From an uncultured Gammaproteobacteria bacterium (GTDB lineage Bacteria > Pseudomonadota > Gammaproteobacteria > Pseudomonadales > Pseudohongiellaceae): a stretch of 64,000 nucleotides of DNA. The stretch's first letter is position 1, and each line of letters opens with the position of its first letter. The notes below the pieces were generated by a model. It did not search any database. It was not told the DNA's origin and worked only from the letters and a program-made list of their open reading frames with translations. The DNA lies in the NCBI GenBank assembly GCA_913048385.1, contig CAJWVZ010000006.1, positions 1 to 64,000 on the forward strand, given 5' to 3'. The position numbers and the translations under genes were made by a program. Positions 26,109-35,488 of the stretch are shown here, piece by piece.

Positions 26109-26190
26109 AGGGGTCGCAGTTACCTATCCCTACGCCAGTACTACCTGGGTCAGGTTCGAAGGGTCATATTCTCAGGCCTAGGCCACCCCT
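26109..26190 (-). ncRNA. TPP riboswitch (THI box)
   Basis: Minus strand. Helix P1 is AGGGGT (26190-26185) with ACCCCT (26114-26109). Between them are the conserved blocks CTGAGA, ACCCTT..GAACCTGA and GGTAGTACTGGCGTAGGGA, which are the diagnostic THI-box elements. It binds thiamine pyrophosphate and should lower expression of the receptor starting at 26034. Confidence 0.95.
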
Positions 26191-26237
26191 TAGGAATCGG
26201 CAATATAATTTAGTTTTTTCTCTTTTACAATATAAAT

Positions 26238-26750
26238 TTAGAATAACAAGATTTTTTCTAGACGTTCTTTTTCTCCACCGGTTACCAAAGAATGAGCTAA
26301 CCCATAATGTTGAAGCTTTTCAGTATAGCGATTGAACAATTCGCTTCGGTTGTTTGGGTTTTCACGCAGACCATCATGTTCCCAAGGAATTTTATAGTCG
26401 CAAAGAAGGTAGTGTCTATCCAACTTATCTCGCTTAAAGTTTTTTTCAAATGTGTCGTAAATCCAAGGGTCGCAGGTCCCATACTTAAACTCACTCCAAA
26501 TCATAATGACAAGTAAATCTGTATCACAAATTATCTTATTCAAGGATTGATTTAGGATCTCCCTCTCCTTTTCATGCTGCAGCTTTGCGATTATTAGCAG
26601 GTCATCTCTGTGGTAATTTGGAGTTTTTTCTAAATAATTTCTTGCGATTTCGGGGACAAGCGGACGGCCCCAGCGTTCAGAAAGCTGTGTTGCTAGAGTG
26701 GTTTTTCCAGAGCATTCAGCTCCGGTGATGACTATAATTGGTGTGTTCAT
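26238..26750 (-). CDS. NadR-like P-loop kinase, probably acting on thiamine or a related vitamin
   Basis: A 170-residue P-loop protein: IIVITGAECSGKTTLA (Walker A), the PEIARNYLE motif typical of NadR-type ribosylnicotinamide kinases, and ICDTDLLVIMIWSE as the Walker B/substrate segment. NadR here has no nucleotidyltransferase or regulator domain. The gene overlaps the end of the PnuC-type gene by 35 nt, so the two are coupled. In the setting of a TPP riboswitch and thiamine receptor, a trapping kinase for imported thiamine is more likely than nicotinamide riboside kinase, but this is inference. Confidence 0.8.
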   Translation of the reverse strand: MNTPIIVITGAECSGKTTLATQLSERWGRPLVPEIARNYLEKTPNYHRDDLLIIAKLQHEKEREILNQSLNKIICDTDLLVIMIWSEFKYGTCDPWIYDTFEKNFKRDKLDRHYLLCDYKIPWEHDGLRENPNNRSELFNRYTEKLQHYGLAHSLVTGGEKERLEKILLF

Positions 26751-27330
26751 GAAGATAACTTTTTTGCCATGTTTTAAATCCTAGCAGTGCCATGCCAATG
26801 TACAGGACGTACAATAGGCTATAAAAAAATATTCCTTTATAAAAATATACCCCAGCGGCAACAATATCGATAAAAAGCCAAAGCCCCCAGCACTCGATCC
26901 TCTTTCGACTTTGTAACCACATAGCGGATAAGCTTAAGATACTTGTTGTACTGTCCCAGTATGGTAAATCCGCATCAGAAAATCTGGACAACAAATATCC
27001 ACTAATAAAGATACAGATTAAGCTCAAGACTGATAAAGCAAGAAGCATCCTCTGTTTTTCCCTGCCAATGTTGGCCTTTAACTTTTTCTCAGTGTCCGTT
27101 TGAAGCCAATAGACCCAGCCATATAGATGCATGAACAAGTAGAAAATATGAAGAGCAAAGTCGGCATACAGTTTGGAGGCATAAAAGATATGGAGTGATA
27201 TAGCAATATAGAAAATACCAAAGGGCCAGGTCCAGATATTTTGTCTTATTAACAACCACACGGCTATCACGCCGAAAAGCACACCAGCCAATTCCAGCGA
27301 ACTAATTGTAAGAAAAATATTGTTTATCAT
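26716..27330 (-). CDS. pnuC: PnuC/PnuT-type vitamin transporter
   Basis: A 204-residue inner-membrane protein with about seven hydrophobic helices and a family signature: WTWPFGIFYIAISLHIFY, then YADFALHIFYLFMHLYGWVYW. After the third helix, PYWDSTTSILSLSAMWLQSRK and ECWGLWLFIDIVAAGVYFYKG match the second half of PnuC proteins. PnuC homologs move nicotinamide riboside; PnuT homologs move thiamine by facilitated diffusion and rely on intracellular phosphorylation. The linked kinase and downstream TPP-controlled receptor favour thiamine. No riboswitch is seen before this gene itself. Confidence 0.88.
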   Translation of the reverse strand: MINNIFLTISSLELAGVLFGVIAVWLLIRQNIWTWPFGIFYIAISLHIFYASKLYADFALHIFYLFMHLYGWVYWLQTDTEKKLKANIGREKQRMLLALSVLSLICIFISGYLLSRFSDADLPYWDSTTSILSLSAMWLQSRKRIECWGLWLFIDIVAAGVYFYKGIFFYSLLYVLYIGMALLGFKTWQKSYLHEHTNYSHHRS

Positions 27331-27562
27331 GGTGTTTTTTTATGGTTAGTAAGCTCATCATTTATTCTAAATAGATTGGTTTGGTCTCCACTTCTTAGAG
27401 CTTGGTTATATTATATCTGGCTAAAAGGGCAAACAACGGTTCAATTCTCTTCAATGTCTGAGCCCGAAATTTTCTTGAATATGTTAAGCTTCACGATGCG
27501 TTTGTCTAATCATATGTTACGTGAGTTTGAATATAAATTCACAAGCCGGCCTTGAGTTGTTA

Positions 27563-27820
27563 ATGAATGAATTTAATATGCGGGAAAAATTTGGATTGAT
27601 AATCCACTGGATTGGATTTGTTTTAGGACTCACACTGTCTGGCGGAGCGGCTCTTGCTTTACGAGGATTCGCGACAGCGTTCGTCTTAGTCCCCTTAGTG
27701 ATGATTTTATTTTTAATCCCAAACACACTCACTTGGGGTATTCGGCGGATGATAGTTGGTGGAAACGGATTTTTTCCATGGCAGGTTTTGAAAAAGATCG
27801 GCGAGCTGCCGAAAACCTAA
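27563..27820 (+). CDS. Small membrane protein preceding cysD
   Basis: An 85-residue protein (start uncertain: GTG 27521, ATG 27563 and ATG 27578 are in frame, none with a strong ribosome site). It has two hydrophobic helices ([18 protein letters not shown] and [19 protein letters not shown]) and a basic C-terminal tail after [10 protein letters not shown]. It ends 7 nt before the cysD start, so it is probably translated with cysD. I do not recognise a family. It could be a membrane partner of the sulfate-activation or transport system, on context only. Confidence 0.65.
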   Translation: MNEFNMREKFGLIIHWIGFVLGLTLSGGAALALRGFATAFVLVPLVMILFLIPNTLTWGIRRMIVGGNGFFPWQVLKKIGELPKT

Positions 27821-27827
27821 GGAATAT

Positions 27828-28736
27828 ATGCATATCTCTTCGTTTTCACATTTGTCTCAGCTTGAAGCTGAAAGCATTCATATTATTCGGGAGGTTGCTG
27901 CCGCATTTGAAAACCCGGTAATGCTTTATTCCGCTGGGAAAGACTCCTCTGTCATGCTGCATTTAGCGATAAAAGCTTTCTATCCGGCATTGCCTCCTTT
28001 TCCGTTGCTCCATGTTGATACGACATGGAAATTTCGTGAAATGATTAAATTCCGCGATGCATTGGGTGCCAAACTAGGCATTAAAATGCTTGTGCATATC
28101 AATCAGGAAGGGATAAAAGACGGGTTGAACCCTTTCTCTAATGACCCCGGTCACTATACTGATGTGATGAAAACAGTGGGCTTAAAGCAGGCGCTCAATC
28201 ATCATGGTTTCGATGCGGCAATGGGAGGAGCTCGGCGAGACGAGGAGAGGTCGCGTGCAAAGGAGCGGGTTTTTTCGTTCCGTAACAACGAGCACATGTG
28301 GAACCCAAGCGATCAGAGGCCGGAGCTTTGGAATATATACAATACGAGAATTAATCCAACGGAGAGTATCAGAGCATTTCCATTGTCAAATTGGACCGAG
28401 CTCGATGTTTGGGAATACATCCTATTCAAAAGAATAGAAGTTGTGTCCTTGTACTTTGCGAAGGCCAGAGCTGTCGTTGACATAGATGGAACTAAAATTT
28501 TAGTCGACGATGAAAGAATGCCAACTGAACTTAGAAAAAAAGCAAAAGAGGAGTTTGTGAGATTTCGGACCCTTGGATGTTATCCCCTCAGTGGGGCCGT
28601 GTCATCGACTGCGAGAAGCGTGTCTGAAGTAATAACAGAAATAAAAGGTGCAAAGAACTCAGAGCGTCAGGGACGACTTATTGACGTTGACTCAATAGGG
28701 TCAATGGAGCAGAAAAAAAGAAAGGGGTACTTTTAG
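27828..28736 (+). CDS. cysD: Sulfate adenylyltransferase subunit 2
   Basis: A 302-residue ATP-pyrophosphatase-fold enzyme that makes adenylylsulfate (APS) from sulfate and ATP, with CysN. Clear blocks are [30 protein letters not shown] (PP-loop), [57 protein letters not shown] and the C-terminal [17 protein letters not shown] lies just before the ATG. Details such as SAGKDSS and [14 protein letters not shown] are the form I associate with sulfation-linked or alphaproteobacterial CysD rather than the E. coli form. Confidence 0.96.
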   Translation: MHISSFSHLSQLEAESIHIIREVAAAFENPVMLYSAGKDSSVMLHLAIKAFYPALPPFPLLHVDTTWKFREMIKFRDALGAKLGIKMLVHINQEGIKDGLNPFSNDPGHYTDVMKTVGLKQALNHHGFDAAMGGARRDEERSRAKERVFSFRNNEHMWNPSDQRPELWNIYNTRINPTESIRAFPLSNWTELDVWEYILFKRIEVVSLYFAKARAVVDIDGTKILVDDERMPTELRKKAKEEFVRFRTLGCYPLSGAVSSTARSVSEVITEIKGAKNSERQGRLIDVDSIGSMEQKKRKGYF

Positions 28737-28803
28737 GATCTATAAAACGAACAAATTTTTTCGGTCAGAAGAAAATTAGACAAGTTAAAAAAGTGGACAA
28801 ATT

Positions 28804-30072
28804 TTGGAATATCCCTTAGATAAAAAAAAAGCGCTTCTTCGGATTTTGATTTGTGGAAGTGTTGATCATGGTAAGAGCTCCCTAATTGGTCGGCTCTTGT
28901 ATGATTCCGACGTCGTCTATGAGGATCAAATCGATGCCATAAAGAGTGAAACCTCGGAATTTAGAAACGAAAATACAGCAGACCTGTCTCTCTTGGTTGA
29001 TGGATTACAGTCAGAGAAAGAGTTAGGGATTACTATTGATGTGGCGTATCGATATTTTTCTACAATTAGGAGAAAGTTTATCTTAATTGATACGCCCGGG
29101 CACGAGCAGTACACCCGTAATATGGTAACGGGAGCGTCAAACAGCGATTTGGCGGTAATTTTGATAGATGCAAGATGCGGCTTACAACCACAAACCCGCA
29201 GGCACAGTTTCATTGCCTCTTTGTTGGGAATCAAAAAATTTATACTAGCAATAAATAAGATGGACTTGGTGGGTTTTGATAGAGAAAGTTTTGAAAAAAT
29301 TTGCCTCGACTGCAAAACGTTCTTTAATGGATTGGGTGATATTGAGGTTTCTTGCATTCCAGTGTCTGCCCTGGACGGCGACAACGTCGTTACTTTAAGC
29401 TCAAAAACGCCCTGGTTTCATGCCGGGACACTTATCTCAATGCTAGAAGAGGCGCAAATTTTTAGTAAGAGTAACACCTCTCAGTTTCGATTACCGATCC
29501 AATATGTTAATCACATAAGTTCAAATCTTCGTGGTTTTTGTGGAACGGTCGCGTCAGGTGTTGTTCGAAAAGGTGATGTCGTAAGAATTCTCCCGAGTCA
29601 AAAAAGAGGAACTGTGAAAGCAATTGTTACCTATGAAGGAGAGCTGGATTGTGCAACCGATGGCATGGCGGTCACTTTAATATTTGACTCAGAGATTGAA
29701 GCGAGCAGGGGTGATATTTTTGTTCACGAAGGCCAAGGGATGATGGAGGGAAGAAGAATAGATTGTACCTTAGTTTGGATGATTGATAACCCGCTCGTGG
29801 CGAATGTAACCTATGATGTTAAAATTGGCACAAGGATTTGTTCCGGAAAAGTGTCGACTTTTCACAGTAAAATAGAGTTAGAAAATCTTACTGAACAACC
29901 GACGAATGAGTTGAGTTTAAATGAAATAGGGAAGGTGAGTATTGATTTAGAAGATCTGCTCGTCTTCGACCTTTACGAAGAAAGCCAGGCTCTTGGTGGG
30001 TTTATTTTCATTGACAGAGAAACAAATGAAACTGCTGCTGCAGGCATGATTACCGGCTTAGGAAAATTTTGA
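28804..30072 (+). CDS. cysN: Sulfate adenylyltransferase subunit 1 (GTPase)
   Basis: A 422-residue EF-Tu-like GTPase that drives APS synthesis by CysD. Motifs are GSVDHGKSSLIGRLLYDSD (G1), GITIDVAYRYF (G2), IDTPGHEQYTRNMVTGAS (G3) and AINKMDL (G4), followed by two beta-barrel domains. There is no CysC domain, so it is not a NodQ-type fusion. The only usable start after the upstream stop at 28786 is TTG at 28804, giving a short N-terminus (MEYPLDKKKALLR). The gap from cysD is 67 nt. Confidence 0.95.
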   Translation: MEYPLDKKKALLRILICGSVDHGKSSLIGRLLYDSDVVYEDQIDAIKSETSEFRNENTADLSLLVDGLQSEKELGITIDVAYRYFSTIRRKFILIDTPGHEQYTRNMVTGASNSDLAVILIDARCGLQPQTRRHSFIASLLGIKKFILAINKMDLVGFDRESFEKICLDCKTFFNGLGDIEVSCIPVSALDGDNVVTLSSKTPWFHAGTLISMLEEAQIFSKSNTSQFRLPIQYVNHISSNLRGFCGTVASGVVRKGDVVRILPSQKRGTVKAIVTYEGELDCATDGMAVTLIFDSEIEASRGDIFVHEGQGMMEGRRIDCTLVWMIDNPLVANVTYDVKIGTRICSGKVSTFHSKIELENLTEQPTNELSLNEIGKVSIDLEDLLVFDLYEESQALGGFIFIDRETNETAAAGMITGLGKF

Positions 30073-30096
30073 AACTTTTTAGATTTTCCTTGATTT

Positions 30097-30585
30097 TTAA
30101 AAGGACTGTTGGATTTCGCCGCTCGTTAAAATGGGTGACGCATCAATATTTTTCGCGTCCATCATAGTGGCGATGCGCTCTACTGAACTAATAAGCATTT
30201 GCCGTTCCCATGACTCCAGCTTTCTGTACTCGATTAAAAACTCGGCTTGAAGAGTTTCGGGAGCATCGGCTAGTCGCGTTCTCCCCATCTTAGTTAAGGT
30301 TAGGCATACCGATCGCTTGTCGTCTTCAGCCTTGACGCGTTGCAAAAGTCCTTTCTTCTCCATCCTTATGACTAAGTTAGTGACGGTCCCTTGCGAGAGA
30401 AGGATTTCTCGAGCGACGCTCGATGGTGTTGCTTTATCGAGCTTGTCGATTGCTGTGATGACGAGTAGTTGGGACGTGGTTAACCCCGATTCCTTCAATA
30501 ATCTTTTAGAGTGCAAGTCGATTGCGCGGGTGATCTTCCGCAAAGCAATCAGCAGGTTGTCATAGTCGTTCATTTTTGAGTTCAC
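30097..30585 (-). CDS. MarR family regulator (CosR/EctR-like)
   Basis: A 162-residue winged-helix regulator. The N-terminal helix (DNLLIALRKITRAIDLHSKRL) and ESGLTTSQLLVITAI resemble the EctR/CosR group that controls compatible-solute genes. The recognition helix is SQGTVTNLVIRMEKKGLL and the wing has KAEDDKRSVCLTLT. I start it at GTG 30585, since GGAAGGA lies 7 nt upstream of it; the ATG at 30573 has none. It is divergent from the receptor at 30940, and a BCCT transporter lies in that cluster. The osmolyte link is inferred. Confidence 0.88.
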   Translation of the reverse strand: MNSKMNDYDNLLIALRKITRAIDLHSKRLLKESGLTTSQLLVITAIDKLDKATPSSVAREILLSQGTVTNLVIRMEKKGLLQRVKAEDDKRSVCLTLTKMGRTRLADAPETLQAEFLIEYRKLESWERQMLISSVERIATMMDAKNIDASPILTSGEIQQSF

Positions 30586-30939
30586 GCGCGCGTCCTTCCA
30601 AAGTTCGATGGCATCTTACTAGATAAAGCGTTGCGATTAAATCTGGAATCACCACAATTTATTAAGAAGACAACCCATGTAATCTTAATAAGTGAAAGTA
30701 ACTTATGTTTCCCTTTGAATGATAGCTCAAGTTGTTAAAAGTACCAAAATCGGTATAAATTATTGATATATATAAATTAAAATATATTAAGTTCGAATAA
30801 AAAGCCTTTTTAGCTATAAGCTGGATCTAAAAACTGCTTTCACTTCATAATAAAATAGGGTGAAAAATACTTTCAACTCTATATACTGTCCAAACGGTAG
30901 CCAGATTTAAAAAACTAAATAGACGTCACGGGGAGAGTT
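30586..30939. other. 354-nt AT-rich divergent intergenic region
   Basis: No gene is visible. It should hold the promoters of the MarR gene and the receptor. A weak -10-like TATACT lies at 30882-30887, about 55 nt upstream of the receptor start. One palindrome is listed separately. The stretch 30760-30800 is nearly all A and T. Confidence 0.5.
30688..30706. promoter_or_regulatory. Possible MarR-family operator
   Basis: ATAAGT (30688-30693) and ACTTAT (30701-30706) form an inverted repeat with a 7-bp centre (19 bp in all), a usual size for MarR sites. It lies between the MarR gene and the receptor. No binding evidence. Confidence 0.4.
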
Positions 30940-33417
30940 ATGTTTTCTAAGAAGCCATTGGTGGCAGCGATTGCAATTGGCAGTGTTGCCTCTATGCCAG
31001 CCGTTGCTCAAATCGAAGAAATTTTTGTAACGGCAACAAAGCGTAGACAGAGTATGCAAGATATCCCGGTTGCCGTGTCAGCTATGGAAGAAGAGACACT
31101 CAACCAGCTTGGGATCTCAAATTTCGAGGATTACCTGTTGCAATTGCCGAACGTAACAGCAGGGGGCAGTGGTCCCGGACAAAATACGATATACATTCGA
31201 GGCGTTGCCTCAACCACACCAGGATTAACAACGGCCGGGGTTGCTGGACTGGCGCCGAATGTGGCGCTCTATTTAGATGAGCAGCCGATGGCTCAGCCGG
31301 GACGAAATTTAGACGTCTATGCAGCAGACTTATCAAGAATTGAGGTTCTATCGGGACCACAAGGTACGCTTTTTGGTGCTAGCTCACAGGCAGGGACCGT
31401 TAGGCTGATTACCAACAAGCCTGACCTCTCATCGACGGACGCCAACGTTAAGTTTGGAACCTCTTTTACTAAGAATGGCGAAATGAGCAACAACGTTGAA
31501 GCTGTTGTCAACCTCCCTCTCACAGACAATTTCGCTGTACGGGGTGTCGTTTATGTCGATAATCAAGGAGGATACATCGATAACGTTGCAGGCCGGCTTA
31601 ACGCGAGTGAAAGTGCCCGATTCCGACCAGAGGGAAGCGTGCGTGCCAACGGGTTGCCAGTCAGTTTAGGACGAGCGGGATTCCAGTCAAAATCAGACTT
31701 AACCGGCGTTACGTTTGTTGATGCGGATAATGGGGCGAGAGTTGAAGAGGATTTTAATGACGTCACATACTCAGGTTTTCGTTTAACCGGGCTTTGGGAA
31801 ATCAACTCAGATTGGAGCTTGACGGTAGCTCATTCTCAGCAAGACCTCGAAACCGATGGCGTATTTTTCTCAGATCCGTCGTTATCCGATTACGAGATTC
31901 AGCGTTATCAGGATGACAGCTTAGAGGATTCATTTACCAATACCAATTGGACTTTAGAAGGCAGAGTTGGCGCGCTCGAAGCGATTTACACTGGAGCTTA
32001 TACTGACCGTGAAGCAGATCAAGTGGTCGATTATTCCGACTACCTGTTCGTCGGACAATATTTACCTTATTACGTCTGTGATGCGAGCGTGTCGTATCCC
32101 GGAAGCGCCGATCCGTCTGGTACCTGTCAGTCGCCAGCTTTGTACGTCAATAGTTTAACCGAGTCCGAACTAAATACGCATGAGCTGCGGTTCACAACAG
32201 ATGCTGACCGTTCAATTCGCGCTACGTTCGGCGGTTTTTATAGCAATTTAGAGCTACGCGAGTTTAATAACTTTACTTATCCCGGTTCAACGCAGGCTAT
32301 AGCATTTAATGGGACGAGAGGATTCGGACCGAATTTTTCGGCACAAGGTGCAAACATAAAAGATCAGGGTCAGTGGCCGAGCGGTGTTATTTTCCGAAAT
32401 GATGTTCTCCGGACTGATACACAAAAAGGAGTGTTTGGCGAAGTTACCTTTGATTTGAACGATCAATTCGCAATTGTTGCTGGAGCGCGTTGGTATGATA
32501 TCGAAGTCGATCTGCAAGGAAGTGCTGCCGGGTCGTTCGGAAATTTTGGCGCAACCGAAGATAACAATGCCGGTAACAATTTAGACACTCTTTTTAGCTC
32601 TCCTAATCCAGATACAGCCTCGACTGACGGTTCAATCACAAAGCTGAGTTTGAACTGGACGCCGACCGCGGACTCGTTAGTCTATGCGACTTTTTCTGAG
32701 GGTTTCAGGCCAGGACTCTTAAATCGCCCGGGCGGTAAGACGAATCCTGCTGGGACATTTACGGTTCCATTTAGCGTAGACACAGATGAGCTGACAAATT
32801 ATGAACTCGGTTGGAAGCTCGATTTACTAGATTCAACTTTGCGGTTTAATGCTGCGATTTTCTCCTCTGATATAGAAAACTTACAGACTACGATTTTCGA
32901 TCCTAGTATCACAAATCTATTTTTCTCAGACAATGCGGCAGACGCAGAGGTAAATGGTTTTGAAGGTGATGTTACTTGGGTTCCTCAGAGTATCGACGGG
33001 CTGACGCTTTCCGGCGCTTTTTCCTTCATCGATTCTGAGATTACGCGAGTAATAACCCCAACGAACGATGTTATTTTGGGAGACTCTCTAGCTTTTGCTC
33101 CCGAATTTCAATTCAGTCTTCGGGCGCGTTATGAGTGGGATATTGGTTCTGGAAGAGTTGCTCATTTCATGCCACACCTTTCGTACTCCGACGAGGCCTA
33201 CAGTGATATAATCACGATTAATCGAGACCGAATTGACGACTGGATGATGTTAGGCTTTACCGCTGGCGTGCGACAAGATCAGTGGTCAGCAGAGTTCTTC
33301 GCCGATAATATTACCAACGAGCTCGCGGAAGTATCGCGTTCGTTTGCTTACGATAGGCAAAGGGTAACATACGCGAGGCCTCTCACAGCTGGAGTACGGA
33401 TGACATACGATTTTTAA
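30940..33417 (+). CDS. TonB-dependent receptor of the sulfotransferase cluster
   Basis: An 825-residue outer-membrane receptor. Signal peptide MFSKKPLVAAIAIGSVASMPAVA, TonB box IEEIFVTATKR, then QDIPVAVSAMEEETLNQLG and YLLQLPNVTAGGSGPGQNTI of the plug, and VEVLSGPQGTLFGASSQAGT-like core (here IEVLSGPQGTLFGASSQAG). The barrel ends TAGVRMTYDF with the C-terminal Phe. The type is that of nutrient receptors in marine Gammaproteobacteria and sphingomonads, not a siderophore receptor. GGGGAGAG precedes the ATG. It is followed by a terminator and then the TPR-sulfotransferase, a pairing I know to recur. Confidence 0.92.
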   Translation: MFSKKPLVAAIAIGSVASMPAVAQIEEIFVTATKRRQSMQDIPVAVSAMEEETLNQLGISNFEDYLLQLPNVTAGGSGPGQNTIYIRGVASTTPGLTTAGVAGLAPNVALYLDEQPMAQPGRNLDVYAADLSRIEVLSGPQGTLFGASSQAGTVRLITNKPDLSSTDANVKFGTSFTKNGEMSNNVEAVVNLPLTDNFAVRGVVYVDNQGGYIDNVAGRLNASESARFRPEGSVRANGLPVSLGRAGFQSKSDLTGVTFVDADNGARVEEDFNDVTYSGFRLTGLWEINSDWSLTVAHSQQDLETDGVFFSDPSLSDYEIQRYQDDSLEDSFTNTNWTLEGRVGALEAIYTGAYTDREADQVVDYSDYLFVGQYLPYYVCDASVSYPGSADPSGTCQSPALYVNSLTESELNTHELRFTTDADRSIRATFGGFYSNLELREFNNFTYPGSTQAIAFNGTRGFGPNFSAQGANIKDQGQWPSGVIFRNDVLRTDTQKGVFGEVTFDLNDQFAIVAGARWYDIEVDLQGSAAGSFGNFGATEDNNAGNNLDTLFSSPNPDTASTDGSITKLSLNWTPTADSLVYATFSEGFRPGLLNRPGGKTNPAGTFTVPFSVDTDELTNYELGWKLDLLDSTLRFNAAIFSSDIENLQTTIFDPSITNLFFSDNAADAEVNGFEGDVTWVPQSIDGLTLSGAFSFIDSEITRVITPTNDVILGDSLAFAPEFQFSLRARYEWDIGSGRVAHFMPHLSYSDEAYSDIITINRDRIDDWMMLGFTAGVRQDQWSAEFFADNITNELAEVSRSFAYDRQRVTYARPLTAGVRMTYDF

Positions 33418-33441
33418 TGCGCCGAAATTCGCGAAAGTTCG

Positions 33442-33470
33442 CAGGCACCTTCTGGTGCCTGTTGCATTTT
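33442..33470 (+). terminator. Terminator or attenuator after the TonB receptor
   Basis: CAGGCACC (33442-33449) and GGTGCCTG (33454-33461) form a perfect 8-bp stem with a TTCT loop, followed by TTGCATTTT. It separates the receptor from the sulfotransferase gene 36 nt further on. Confidence 0.8.
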
Positions 33471-33496
33471 AGAGTGTTGAGTTTCTAGGAGTCATC

Positions 33497-35461
33497 GTGG
33501 ACGATATTGCGCAGACTTTGGCTGAAGCTAAGGATAGAATTGTCGCAAAAGAATTTGAAGCGGCTCTGCATTTACTTAATGACTTACCCGCAAAGGTAGA
33601 ACAGAGTTCCGAGATCCTCTACCTGCAAGCAGTATGCAACCGCTACCTCAATCAGCTCGATAACGCCTTAAATTGTTTAGAACAGCTGAAGAGTTTATCG
33701 CCGGATCATGGTCGTGCGCATCAGGAAGAAGGTCACACTTTTCGCGCAAGGGGTAATCTTGACTACGCATTGCGCGCATACGAGCGTGCGAACTTTTATA
33801 ATCCAGCTTTGGAGTCGAGTTTCCGTTCAAGAATCGATATCCTTAGAAAAACCAACCAGACTCACAGAATTGAACAAGTTCAAAATCAACTTGACCGCTT
33901 GTTGAAGCTGCCAAAACCTCTAGTAGCTGTTACTGATCTGATATCGCAGGGCAAATTACTCAAAGCAGAAAACCTATGTCGTCATTTTATGACTCAGGCA
34001 CCGGATCACGTTGAGGGAATGCGGCTTTTAGCGGAGATCGGTATACGTCTTGGTGTATTGGATGACGCCGAGTACTTGCTAGAGACAGCGGTAGCTCTAG
34101 AGCCGAAAAATATTCAAGCGAGAATAGATTATATTGGTGCTTTGAGAAAAAGGCAGAACTATGAAAAAGCGTTAGCTCAATCAAGAGAGCTATTAAAAGG
34201 AGCGCCGAAAAACCAACAGTTTAGATCTATTTTTGCAATTGAATGTATGCAGACAGGAGATTTTGATACGGCCATTGAAGTATTTGATGAGATTCTCAAT
34301 GATTTGCCAGCTGATCCAATAACACATACCGCGAAGGGACATGCTCTTAAAACTAAAGGTCTTTTTGATGATGCTGTTCTCTCTTATAAAATGGCGATTA
34401 AATCAAATCGTGGTCATGGGGAGGCTTATTATGCTCTTGCAAATTTGAAAACCTATCGCTTTGGTCAAACTGAAATGAATCTAATGGCGGAGCTTATCCA
34501 AGATCCTAACCTATCTTTTATGGACAGGGTGTATATGAGTTTTTCTCTTGGTAAAGCTTATGAAGATGGTAAAGATTTTTTTCAGTCCTTTAAGTTTTAT
34601 GAGAAGGGTAATAAGCTCAAGAAGACTCAAAGCCGTTATAGTGCGGAAAAAATGACTGAGGAATTTAGGCTGCAAAAAACTGTTTGTGACCAGACTTTTT
34701 TTTCAGCCAAGAATGGGGTGGGCCATATTTCCAGCGCCCCAATTTTTATCGTAGGGCTTCCTCGCGCCGGTTCTACTTTGCTTGAACAAATACTGTCAAG
34801 CCACAGCCAAGTCGACGGAACCCTAGAGCTACCCAATATTCTGTCCTTATCTCAACAGTTACGTCGAAGATCCATTAATAACGAGACTCCTGGGTATCCA
34901 AGTATTTTAAATAAACTAGAGAGCCAAGAGTTTTGTCGGTTTGGGGAAAAGTTTATTGAAGACACTTTGATTCACAGACAAGGTTCGCCATACTTTATTG
35001 ATAAAATGCCAAATAATTTTAGGCATATCGGCCTTATTAAACTAATTCTTCCGAACGCAAAGATTATCGATGCACGACGTAACGCAATGGACTGCTGTTT
35101 TAGTGGTTTCAAGCAGCTTTTCGCCGAAGGCCAAGAGTTTTCTTATGATCTTTCTGACATTGGTCAATACTACAAAGATTACGTTGAACTGATGGCACAC
35201 TGGAATAAAGTTCTCCCTAATTTCGTCTTGCAAGTTAATAATGAAGATGTAATCGAGGATCTTGAGGGAGAGGTCAGACGGATGTTAGGTTTTTGCGGGC
35301 TTGAGTTTGAAGAAGAATGTTTGTATTTCTATAAGAATAAGCGAAATATAAGAACCCCAAGTGCAGAGCAGGTTCGGCAACCGGTTTCAAAGTCCGGTGT
35401 TGCCCGATGGAAACCGTATGAAGGGTTTTTGTTACCATTGAAAAGTTCTTTGGGTCTTTAA
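33497..35461 (+). CDS. TPR-repeat sulfotransferase
   Basis: A 654-residue protein beginning with GTG, with AGGAG 7 nt upstream. Residues about 1-390 are tetratricopeptide repeats (for example ALNCLEQLKSLSPDHGRAH, YALRAYERANFYNPALES and DTAIEVFDEILNDLPADP). The C-terminal sulfotransferase domain binds PAPS: FIVGLPRAGSTLLEQILSSH about residue 415 is the 5'-phosphosulfate loop, and IDARRNAMDCCFSGFKQ about 523 is the 3'-phosphate block. There is no signal peptide, so it works in the cytoplasm. The acceptor is unknown. The nearby CysD, CysN and APS-kinase-like genes could supply PAPS. Confidence 0.92.
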   Translation: MDDIAQTLAEAKDRIVAKEFEAALHLLNDLPAKVEQSSEILYLQAVCNRYLNQLDNALNCLEQLKSLSPDHGRAHQEEGHTFRARGNLDYALRAYERANFYNPALESSFRSRIDILRKTNQTHRIEQVQNQLDRLLKLPKPLVAVTDLISQGKLLKAENLCRHFMTQAPDHVEGMRLLAEIGIRLGVLDDAEYLLETAVALEPKNIQARIDYIGALRKRQNYEKALAQSRELLKGAPKNQQFRSIFAIECMQTGDFDTAIEVFDEILNDLPADPITHTAKGHALKTKGLFDDAVLSYKMAIKSNRGHGEAYYALANLKTYRFGQTEMNLMAELIQDPNLSFMDRVYMSFSLGKAYEDGKDFFQSFKFYEKGNKLKKTQSRYSAEKMTEEFRLQKTVCDQTFFSAKNGVGHISSAPIFIVGLPRAGSTLLEQILSSHSQVDGTLELPNILSLSQQLRRRSINNETPGYPSILNKLESQEFCRFGEKFIEDTLIHRQGSPYFIDKMPNNFRHIGLIKLILPNAKIIDARRNAMDCCFSGFKQLFAEGQEFSYDLSDIGQYYKDYVELMAHWNKVLPNFVLQVNNEDVIEDLEGEVRRMLGFCGLEFEEECLYFYKNKRNIRTPSAEQVRQPVSKSGVARWKPYEGFLLPLKSSLGL

Positions 35462-35488
35462 GTTGAATGAAAGTTTTGGAGCAGTCGC

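Noticed and set aside
28926-29384. A 152-codon open frame antisense to cysN
   Set aside because: It covers the GTPase motifs of cysN and has no recognisable features.
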